DNA from: Breviolum minutum Mf 1.05b.01
Taxonomy: Eukaryota > Sar > Dinophyceae > Suessiales > Symbiodiniaceae
DNA: 64,000 nt
Reading direction: 5' to 3'
NCBI GenBank assembly: GCA_000507305.1
Contig: DF239160.1
Coordinates: 132,271-196,270, forward strand
A program made the translations under genes and the position numbers. Below the pieces are notes generated by a model. The model saw only the letters and a list, made by a program, of their open reading frames with translations, was not told the DNA's origin and did not search any database. Positions 26,501-33,210 of the stretch are shown here, in pieces; the first letter of the stretch is position 1; each line of letters starts with the position of its first letter.

Positions 26501-27293
26501 AATCCCCCAAAGCAAACATCATCGCAGGTCTCCCCCGAAGCTTGAAAACACTTCCCCCCTGTGTCTGGCAGCTTGTTTTTTTTTTTCGGAAAAACCAAGC
26601 GGCCCGATGGTGTACGCTAGAAGACCAGAGGTAAGAAGTTCAGGCACCAGCACGGTGAGTGTACATGTTGTAAGCACCTTGAAGTTGCCACCGAAAAACA
26701 TCATTCCACTCGTTTCAACTATGGGTGTTTAATGGCTGGAATGCTTCCAAAACAAACAAGTGTTGCCGGAACATCGGCATTTGAATCATCTTAGATTGGT
26801 AAAATTCCATTTTGACTTTCCCTCATTGAATGAATTATAATTGATTTATATACATTCAAACAAAAAACGATGAACCTTGTTACCTTTGCTCTGGGGATGT
26901 TTTCCATCTTAGTTTTTGCAGGGAGCATGTCTATCTTAACTCCGATACTTTGCCACTGACCAGCAGCGATTTCTAGCAACTTCCCATTGTTCCCTTGTGA
27001 ATCTCCCCGGTGCTGCAATCAAAACGAACACCAGTATATGCAGAGTGGAAAAGGATATCATGTTTTTTTTGAAATGCTTCAATCTCATGTGCAAACAATC
27101 ACCTGAACTATGATGGTGGGTATAACGCAGAACACCAAAGTAGAAAACCATCATTTGGGGTGAAACTAACTTAGATCACTGCAGGCCTCCAAAACCCTCC
27201 AAAGATATACCTCCTGAAATGTTTCAACTTCCACCCCAAAATAGGCCCACATACGGCCAGTCTGTCCAAAGGATTTTGGAAGGCAAAGGAATT
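5971..27293 (-). CDS. NiCoT-family nickel/cobalt transporter, split over 21 kb
   Basis: Membrane permease importing Ni2+ and/or Co2+. Minus-strand exons in order: 27293-27255 (tentative), 27012-26884, 26677-26604, 26112-26056, 24911-24834, 22286-22220, 20015-19982 (tentative), 15572-15481, 13558-13503, 13143-13068, 10347-10232, 8975-8923, 8561-8475, 6995-6828, 6757-6686, 6341-6250, and 6093-5971 ending in TGA. All junctions keep frame (458 codons from 27012). The family motifs appear in family order: LRHAIDADHIAAIDN split across 26604/26112, GFFFALGHSTVV, MYPVGFLFGLGFDTSSEV, GMCLVDTLNG and RLYFNIVLT. The first helix is LTSGLLAYTIG. The canonical GMxLxDTxDG motif carries N for the last D. The last four exons form a charged C-terminal extension and could be a separate gene. 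No start codon was identified. Intron 26603-26113 begins with GC. Confidence 0.85.
6828..6995 (-). CDS. Exon of the C-terminal extension of the NiCoT model
   Basis: An exon with strong coding character (contains WDPKNTISPNHSTDL and YFWSWIRYINDDFELVG). Its acceptor TGTAG|GTAAAT joins exon 8561-8475 in phase. The donor is either G|GTTGGA at 6828 or AAG|GTCGGT at 6832; only the first fits the next exon. NiCoT proteins usually end soon after the last helix, so this exon is unusual for the family, and the alternative is an independent downstream gene. Confidence 0.55.
7063..7159. repeat. Family A inverted repeat
   Basis: The ends CTAGTTGGTGGTTTCAACC and TTTGAAACCACCAACCAG are inverted copies. It sits in the NiCoT intron between exons 8475 and 6995. 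Confidence 0.9.
7821..7916. repeat. Family F inverted repeat (reference copy)
   Basis: The arms are GTACCCTCCAGGGGATTAAC and its inverse GTTAGTTCCCTGGAGGGTA. The interior carries CTTGGGAAAGGAAAATCATC and AAAAGTGCCGACTGG. Other copies: about 17110-17218, 18888-18982 (reverse orientation) and 41350-41516. The complete hairpin spans almost the whole element. Confidence 0.9.
8697..8800. repeat. Family E inverted repeat, diverged copy
   Basis: Arms GATTTTCAGGGGCTACTCTT and TCCATTTTCAGAGC flank a loop with the family-typical CATCTTCCAACCATCC. It lies between the NiCoT exons 8975-8923 and 8561-8475, and fuses visually with the latter exon to give a misleading 193-codon frame at 8323-8904. Confidence 0.6.
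9385..9470. repeat. Family E inverted repeat
   Basis: Inverted arms around CCCCTGAAAATAGGCC and GTTTCAGGGGAGG with a short CACAAGGAAAGG loop, inside a NiCoT intron. Confidence 0.6.
10041..10150. repeat. Family C inverted repeat
   Basis: Starts ATGGATGTTTCCGAAAATAG and ends with the inverse ATTTTTGGAAACACCCAT. The inner arms are TGGTACCCCCAAATCATCC and CCATTTTGGGATACC. Confidence 0.9.
11539..11600. repeat. GTT/GCT trinucleotide microsatellite
   Basis: About twelve TTG repeats followed by TGC and TGG variants. Poly-Cys, poly-Leu and poly-Asn frames across it are repeat artefacts. It lies in the NiCoT intron between 13068 and 10347. Confidence 0.9.
13068..13143 (-). CDS. NiCoT signature exon (GLGFDT motif)
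   Basis: A 76-nt exon encoding YPVGFLFGLGFDTSSEVALL, the most diagnostic NiCoT motif. The preceding exon 13558-13503 supplies AT, so that AT|G restores Met before YPVG. The donor is TGG|GTTTTT, and the next exon continues as AYVMILPLMFLTGMC. Spliced, this matches the family spacing between the FDT motif and the GMxLxDT helix. Confidence 0.93.
13198..13302. repeat. Family A inverted repeat
   Basis: The ends are CTAGGTGGTGATTGGGCCC and ACTTGAAACCACCACCTAG. It lies 55 bp upstream of the GLGFDT exon acceptor, within the short intron 13502-13144. Confidence 0.85.
16162..16270. repeat. Family B inverted repeat
   Basis: ATACTGTTGATGGAAGAAAT at the left and TTTCTTCCATGCACGGTACT at the right, with CAGGTGGTGCAAG inside. 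It lies in a NiCoT intron. Confidence 0.85.
16402..16505. repeat. Family A inverted repeat
   Basis: CTAGTTGGTGGTTTCAACCC to TTTGAAACCACCTACTTAG, about 240 bp from the family B copy and inside the same NiCoT intron. Confidence 0.9.
16628..16756. repeat. Family C inverted repeat, diverged copy
   Basis: Left end GTGTTTCCAACCAAC and right end TATTTTCGGAAACATCCAC, with AAATGGATGGTTTTG inside. Confidence 0.7.
17330..17445. repeat. Family D inverted repeat, diverged copy
   Basis: GACGGATCCATGAGACC at the left and TTGGATCCTATGAGTACC at the right, with TATATTTACCTACTAG inside. The following open frame to 17559 (FMEGDLIINKINKGILEVEI) is AT-rich and could not be joined to any exon. Confidence 0.55.
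20020..20025. other. Note on NiCoT intron interior 16-22 kb
   Basis: Between exons 22220 and 15572 the sequence is mostly repeats and AT-rich spacer. Several short segments look coding in more than one frame (about 21370-21460 minus, 18540-18670 minus, 15960-16070 minus). The minus segment at about 15960-16070 reads as a clean exon (YFHPDVASDFNNNAWMFRD) but does not fit the phase of the chain. They are left unassigned. Confidence 0.3.
22020..22125. repeat. Family B inverted repeat
   Basis: TACTGTTGATGGACAAAATC at the left and GATTTCAGCCATCAACAGTA at the right. It is nearly identical in its interior to the copy at 1356-1462, both with AATGGGATAATCATCATCC, suggesting recent spread. Confidence 0.9.
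22220..22286 (-). CDS. NiCoT exon after the GHSTVV motif
   Basis: A 67-nt exon whose first base completes Met after GHSTVVLL. It extends the hydrophobic stretch as CGFIAIG and then gives the loop RENAWQHLKLPSNRK. Family proteins have a helix followed by a loop with a Leu-Pro at this position. Acceptor AAAG|G; donor AAG|GTCGAC. The call rests on phase and position rather than on a strict motif. Confidence 0.6.
24834..24911 (-). CDS. NiCoT signature exon (LGHSTVV motif)
   Basis: Encodes QKQSAMAGFFFALGHSTVVL. Acceptor CGAG|GTTG and the previous donor AAAG|GTTG restore IAKRLTT without a gap. The exon end has two candidate donors, at 24834 and 24810, both AT|GTCAC and both in the same phase, created by a local duplication of GCTCCTTATGTCAC. 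Confidence 0.92.
25253..25368. repeat. Family A inverted repeat
   Basis: CTAGTTGGTGGTTTTTCACC to TTGAGTTGCCGCCACCTAG. This copy is more diverged and slightly longer than average. Confidence 0.75.
25923..26021. repeat. Family A inverted repeat next to the NiCoT HAIDADH exon
   Basis: CTAGTTGGTGGTTTCAACCC to TTTGAAACCACCTCCTAG. It starts 35 bp inside the intron that follows the exon ending at 26056, with a further palindrome (ATGGTGATTTACCATCC region) on its other side. Confidence 0.9.
26056..26112 (-). CDS. NiCoT signature exon (HAIDADHIAAIDN)
   Basis: A 57-nt exon completing GLRHAIDADHIAAIDNIAK, the metal-binding helix signature of NiCoT permeases. The preceding exon 26677-26604 ends ...AYTIG with a GC donor (GG|GCCGCT) and this exon starts after CCAAG|G; only this junction gives the conserved Gly-Leu-Arg. 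The donor is AAAG|GTTGCC. Confidence 0.95.
26884..27012 (-). CDS. N-terminal exon of the NiCoT gene
   Basis: A 43-codon exon with a strong acceptor (TTTTGATTGCAG|C) and donor (AAAG|GTAACA). It joins the first membrane-helix exon in phase 0. It contains GDSQGNNGKLLEIAAGQWQS and is soluble in character. A 13-codon exon at 27293-27255 with a GTATGT donor may precede it. The true start is not located. Confidence 0.65.
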
Positions 27294-27419
27294 CTGAATT
27301 GAACAAATCATGTTACCGGCCACCACACAGCCATGCTGGAGTTAGGACACTGGAAACTGTCGATGTTTTCCTACAAATTGGGAAACGGCAAAACGAAAAA
27401 ATATTTGTCAAACTTGAAA

Positions 27420-27534
27420 GGGGCCCCTACCAGTTATAAGTAGGGTTGTGCCTCCACTTATAGGGGGTATAAGCCCGGTTACCCATTTATAAGGCCATTG
27501 TTACAACCCTACATAGAACTAGTAATTAGGGGCC
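27420..27534. repeat. Family H inverted repeat (reference copy)
   Basis: GGGCCCCTACCAGTTATAAG at the left and CTAGTAATTAGGGGCCC at the right, with TAAGTAGGGTTGTGCCTCC inside. Other copies: about 34310-34430, 54080-54185, 58563-58660 and 58725-58818. Confidence 0.85.
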
Positions 27535-28795
27535 CACCTTGTACTTTTTCAAAGAATTTTCCAACCCCCGAATCCCCAACTAACACTTTATAAAGGAATT
27601 CCTTTCATTTGGGCGTTTGGGGATGCCTGTGGGTATGTTCCACGGGTACGTTGGGGGTTTCTTTAAAACCTTGCGCTCCGTAATTACCAGTGATAAAATA
27701 GACAATAACTAGCAGGTTTTCACCCTTCAACTTTCGGCACAAGTATGTACATCACTTCATGAGAAATCAAAGTTTGCCATAATCATTTGAAACAACCCTG
27801 AAAAAATTGGAGAAACCCTGTATCACCAAGCGACTTGTTACCTGTCATTTTTTAGGGTTGATTTCTCATGTAACAGGGTGATTATGGTAGACCCCGGAAA
27901 TTGTTTCTGAATCTGCTTGTTTTTCTTTTGGGGTTTTGGTAAAACAGCAAAGGTTTTGTGTGCGTGTGTGTTGAATCTGCTGGTTTTTCGGTATGCGACT
28001 TGCGCACGCAAAAACAGTCGACAGTCCCCTGTTCTGTTGATTTTTAGGTTTTTTGATGGTAAATATCTAGTTGGTGATTTCGACCCATTTCAAAAATATT
28101 AGCCAAATTGAGTCAAATTGGATCATTTCCCCAAGTAGGGGTACCAAATATAATACATATTTGAAACCACCACCTAGATATAGTTTGAGGTCATCACTTC
28201 GACTATTTGTTTTTTGTCAATACCAAGGTACTGTCACCACTGCAATGCCACCAAGAACCTGAATCTGTGAAGCGTGGGTACCCATGTCAAGCTGGTTTAG
28301 ATTGTTTAGGTACTCAAACCCACCAGGCTGGATGGAATTTTGCTATGGTTATTTCGGTACTCAAACTTACACCCTGCTCCTGGTTTGAGCCAACTGAACA
28401 AAATATGTGCACAGCTGGACCTTTTCTTTCGATTTTCGATCATCTCACAAAGTGGCAACATTTGTTTCCGGTTCTTTGTCTATGTTATCACTACATAAAT
28501 CGACCAACAGTATTCTCTGTGGCAAACATCGTGAAACATGTCGTTGGTAAGTCTCGTCAAAAACAACTGTCTGCACGGTTTCCAAGTTGTCTGATGTGTG
28601 CATACCTTCAGGTTTAAGTTCAAAAACAAACATACAATATGCATCAATGTATAGTCATATAATATAATATACTTGAAGAAGCAGTATAAGTTTCAAATTT
28701 ACAATACATGAACATATTTGGTATCAGTACTCATCATACACATCAAACAACTTACAACATGAGCTTTGCGATGTATATATATATATATACTCTTA
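27535..28795. other. Spacer between two minus-strand genes; ambiguous plus-strand candidate
   Basis: Holds a family A copy (28067-28177). A plus-strand segment at about 28412-28546 has a good acceptor (CACAG) and a GTAAGT donor and is open in two frames (one contains FLSIFDHLTKWQHLFPV). It lies between genes on the other strand and has no partner exons. On the minus strand 28633-28445 is also open from an ATG (MHTSDNLETVQTVVF) and could hold the start of the transporter gene. Confidence 0.35.
28067..28177. repeat. Family A inverted repeat with extended palindrome
   Basis: ATATCTAGTTGGTGATTTCG to TTTGAAACCACCACCTAGAT. Here the inverted match extends outward through ATATCTAG/CTAGATAT. Confidence 0.9.
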
Positions 28796-31122
28796 TCAAA
28801 TTGAGTTCAGTCTAATACAACCACTTAGCACTGAGGCTGTTGTTTCTTCATCAACATCTTCCAACAAAAACATATCTCGTTTCACAATAATATCCCAAAA
28901 CCGTGCAACAAACACGTTTCTCCAAAGCTGGGGTGCTTGGGTTGCTTGACGATGTAATTCTTCAATGGTTGCCCCTCGCTCGTCTCCAAGCAAACCCTGG
29001 GCACATTTTGAGCTGTTAATGGGAGATGAAACAACATGAAGAGGGAGATAATACATTAGACTCTACATAGGTGTCGAACCAAAAATAGTGGTACCCCAAA
29101 ATGGATGGTTTATAATGGAAAACCCTATTAAAATGGATGATTTGGGGGTACCACTATTTTCGGAAACATCCACATGTTGAGCTCTGAAACCAACAGCGAA
29201 AGCGCTGAAAATAGGCCTTTGACCCCAAAAGGAAACTCCTCTTCCAACCCCAGTGTCTCAGATGCTGTGTTTAAATTTAGAGAGGGTAGCTACAACAAAC
29301 AATCATAGTTCTGGGGTGAGAAGTGTTTGAGCATTTCAGGATGGAAAAGTCCAGCTTTGTAACACAGATTTCCAAGTAACATCAAGTAACAAACTCCAAT
29401 CTCAATAGTTTCCCAAACTATCTGAAACATCTAAGAGAAAAAAATCATGTGGATCGCTTTTGTTGTATCAGCTATCTTAGTTCCTGAGTCCTCCTTACAC
29501 AGGAGCTGCTTTCCTCGAAAGAGTTGACGTCACCAAACTTCACCGATGAAGCACACTACCAGCGATGATAAAAACATGTCAAACTCTTCCAAAAAAAAAC
29601 ACAAAATGATAATCAATATGATAAAACTTGAGCATATTGACAATGAGAGTGTTGTTGTTTTGTTGTTGTTGTTGTTGTTGCTGTTTTTGTTGTTGTTGTT
29701 GTTGTTGCTGTTGTTGTTGTTGTTGTCGTTGTTGTTGTTCTACTTTGATGCCTCTACCTACCACGCCCATCCTTCACCTTTACCCATGCCGCCTCAGCAA
29801 GGGCTCCGGGTGGCGCCATCGGTTTGGGAGTTTTCGGTGAAGCTCCAAAAAAACTAACCTACAAAAATGCCCATCAGGGTAATGTATCCAATGTAATATA
29901 TAAATATGTATATTCAGTATTTGAAGCATACACTTATTGTGGTTGAGGTAATGACACGAAAGTGTCAAATGATGCATATTTTTGTGTTGCAGTGTTGCTC
30001 CGTGTAAACATAGTTGTAAACATTGGCATAGTCGACGTGTGTTTCTGTTGCACCAACATGTCCAAAGGCCGGCTACAATGTGTTGCTCATTAGCCCTGGA
30101 GCTTGCCCCCCGAAAACCTGTGCGGCTGAAAAAACCAACGGAGGTCAGTGCTGAAAGCTGATGCTGCATCAAGGTGTGGGTGGCATCCCTAAAAGTCGAT
30201 CATTAGATTTACGTAGAGTTTTTGTATCTTGCATCCTAAATGAAAACCCCTGAACAAATCGAACAGGAATATGGAAAACAGGTAACACATGTAAAGGAAT
30301 AGGCTCAACTACCAACTGCCACAATTGCCAAAACCAGAGAAATCATTCCTAAAAAAAAATGACTCACTTAGCCAATGGACCCTGAAATAAAAGTTTGAAC
30401 TTTCCTCTCCCTACTCTAAATATGTACTCCCAGAAAGTTTAAAGTTTAGCCATTTGGCCAAGTAAGAAACCATTGCATAAAAACAACAAAGTCGAGCAAC
30501 AGAGCGATGGGAGCTACGCTCACATCGGTCACGTATCAAAAAGCACAAATGGCTGGACCGTGTCCATGGAAGTGATCGTAACGATCGTGATCGTAAGTTG
30601 GTATATTTCACCTATATAGGGGACGTATCCAACCTACTTATAAAGGGGTTATATATAATCCATTTACTAAGTACCAGCAGGACATCCCAGTTTTCAATTC
30701 TGGATGATTTTCAGGTTCCAGCCTTCAGCCATTCTTGGCAATGACCAAAACCCTGTTGACATTTCATTGAATCCTGGTTGGTCAATTAGGGATCCTTATT
30801 TCATGGCTTATTTAAAATCCCTATATAACTGCGTAGTATAATCCCCTTAACAACCGGGTAGTATAATCCCCTAAACAACTAGGTAGTATCATTATACCTG
30901 GGTTTTTCATAATCCCCTACATACCCTAAACAACCAGGGTTTTTGTTCATTTCTCACACATATATATATATATATATATATGCACCTGTTTCTCCCGCAA
31001 CGAAAGGGCATCACTCCCCATGCCTTTTTGACCGCCAGGGGCATCTTCGGTGGCCACACGGGGCACCGAAGGTTTTGCAGCTGACTGCGAAATGTCTGAC
31101 TTCCAACCGGCAGGTCGTGGTC
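28796..31122 (-). CDS. Spliced gene of unknown function (3' part)
   Basis: Not recognised. Three phase-matched exons: 31122-30986 (contains VPRVATEDAPGGQKGMGSDA, donor CAG|GTGCAT), 30072-30022 (PAFGHVGATETHVDYAN, donor AAT|GTTTAC) and the terminal exon 28996-28796 (67 codons including TGA). The last exon is highly charged, with GLLGDERGATIEELHRQ and FWDIIVKRDMFLLEDVDEE, and looks helical and soluble. The first exon starts at phase 2 (AAAAAG|GACC), so more exons lie upstream. It is transcribed in the same direction as the NiCoT gene, whose 5' end lies 1.5-2 kb downstream. Confidence 0.55.
29071..29174. repeat. Family C inverted repeat
   Basis: CCAAAAATAGTGGTACCCC to its inverse GGGGGTACCACTATTTTCGG, ending GGAAACATCCACATG. 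It lies just upstream of the 28996 exon. Confidence 0.9.
29650..29742. repeat. GTT trinucleotide microsatellite
   Basis: GTT repeats with occasional GCT and TTT interruptions. The poly-Leu, poly-Cys and poly-Gln frames at 29546-29857 are repeat artefacts. Confidence 0.92.
30770..30945. repeat. Family G inverted repeat with internal duplications
   Basis: Begins TGGTTGGTCAATTAGGGATC and ends TACCCTAAACAACCAGG. The interior repeats GTAGTATAATCCCCTAAACA three times, so this copy has expanded by tandem duplication. Confidence 0.75.
30956..30981. repeat. (TA)n microsatellite
   Basis: About twelve TA units directly downstream of the donor at 30985. Confidence 0.85.
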
Positions 31123-33210
31123 CTTTTTCTTTCTTTTATATCCCTAAGGATCCGTTTGTATGTCCTAAGAAAGGGATTATATCTACAATCCCATTGCGGA
31201 CATGGGATTTAGACCATCAATCCTACTCGATTCGGGAGGGGTCTGGATTCATAGGGCGTTCTTTTACAAGAATTTCCTTACGAAAGGAGCTATGAATTAG
31301 GGATGGCACCTAGAATTGAATAGTAGACCATCGACATCACTCACTAACTAAGCATTGATTGATCATATTTAGATTCTAATTATTTACTGTAGACGTGAAT
31401 TACGTCTGTACTGCATATCTGTAGTCTGTAGTCCTCTTCCCTTAACAAAGCCCTGTTAAAACAGCAGCTGCTAAAACAGTTGGGTAAAGCTATGGTCGTT
31501 GGGTAGTTGGGAAGGCGATGCAAACAAGAATTGTTTCACTTACATTGCATTAGAAGATCAGGACAAATGTGACATTTGGGTTGTCGGATCATCACCTGAA
31601 CCAGGCATTTCTAACGGATCACAGTGGGGAATCATCCCATTTGTTAATGACGGTGGGGAATAATCCCTTAACAGCTGGAATGATCACATTACAAATGACA
31701 GATTAAAACAAGTTCGAACAATGTGATATTTGGGTTATCCGGAGAAACTGTTGTTTCCTTGGACGCTTGGGACAGTTGTACCCAGCAGTGATCGATGCCT
31801 ATTACTTTGAATATTCCCGTGAAACATCACCCATTTTAGCAAAGGAAAATAAGCTTCCAAACATTTATGTTTGGGTTCCGTGAGCAAAAATGGGGTGTAC
31901 ACTGTACACCCTGTACACCCTGAAACACCAACCAAGACCTCTTTAACAATCTTAACAATGATTTCGAAAAAAGGATACTCCTTTCAACTATGAGAATTGC
32001 TTGGATATGAATCTGAATACTTTCATAGGAGTGTAAAAATTGTCCCTTAAGCAGGGTGCTCTCTCCCTAGTGGAGCCAGCCATTTCAGTCCACAAGTTCA
32101 AAGCGTTGATCCCCATCCATCTGCTTCAATAGATCGGACAGGTGATCCTGCAACAACAACCGATGATTCAAAACATCATTGGAATGTAAGGGGCCCAACC
32201 CCCCCCCAATACCGCGGGACCCTCTCCAGGAAATATGGCCAGTATTAAGGGATTATTTTCCCCACCGTGATCCGTTTTTTCATGCCTATAATGAGGCCGG
32301 GATGGGGTGACATTGGACAATTTAAAACGTTCGGTGTAAGCAATACAAAACTGGTTGGTGGTTGAACCAACCCATCCGAAAAGTATTAGTTAAATTGGGA
32401 CTCTTCCCAAAATAGGGATGAAAATCAAACATGCTTGAAACCACCACCGAGAAAACGCTAAAACCACTGACATTTTGAACACCAAACAAATGGAGGTGTG
32501 GTTCAATTGATTTGTCCTTTTCATTTCGATCCGATTTTTGGGATTCAGCCATTTTCGGGGAGGTAAAATGAGATGGCTATCACTAGTGACAAGACTTTTA
32601 CAATCCCAGGTGGTGACAAAGAAATAAACACCTGCAGTAGTAGTGAACGGGGCTTGAGAAAATCCATCATTCATCACACATGTTCCTTTGATAGATAGAA
32701 GTACATATTGATGTATGCAGTATCTATCTTGATTAGGTTGACTGGTCAAAATGATAATGTTTAATAGGATCTCAAAATATGAAACATCAAGAATCCGGTA
32801 CTAAATAAGAACAAAGGTATAGCTTGTTATGCTTGACTTTCCAAAGCATACATGATGTTGAGTCATGCTGGGAATGTGGAATCCTTACTTCATGAATCAA
32901 TCACCTTCTAGCTTTGAGCTCGGCTATTGGTCGTTGATTGTGTATTGATTGTCTATAATCGCAACCATCAACATGTTCATTCCAAGAACATCTTCTACGA
33001 TATGAAGCACTCCTAGATTTTGCTTAGCAACATGACCATTTTGAACATACTAGTCAAGCTAATGACATATATTTCGCTTCTATAGCTCGAAGTCAGCCAG
33101 TAGATGTTGGTCACTCCACCCAAAAAATGACCCTTGGGGCCTAGTTTCCCGTTTCAGCGGCGTTTTGAATAAAACAATCTAAGGAGATCCATCTCCATGT
33201 TGGGATGTCA
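31123..33210. other. Spacer with weak coding candidates
   Basis: Contains a family A copy (32351-32451) and unique sequence. The minus-strand frame 31935-31735 and the frames around 32550-32700 on both strands are open but have no consistent splice partners. Further upstream exons of the 28796-31122 gene or the 3' end of the oxygenase gene may lie here. Confidence 0.35.
32351..32451. repeat. Family A inverted repeat
   Basis: CTGGTTGGTGGTTGAACC to GCTTGAAACCACCACCGAG; a diverged copy with terminal CTGG/CGAG instead of CTAG. Confidence 0.8.

Noticed and set aside
26884-27012. Resemblance of the N-terminal exon to a bacterial nickel/oligopeptide-binding protein
   Set aside because: The similarity is a short generic helix pattern; no other part of such a domain was found upstream.
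29546-29857. Poly-Gln/poly-Leu/poly-Cys frames
   Set aside because: GTT microsatellite; the three periodic frames all look coding-like for trivial reasons.
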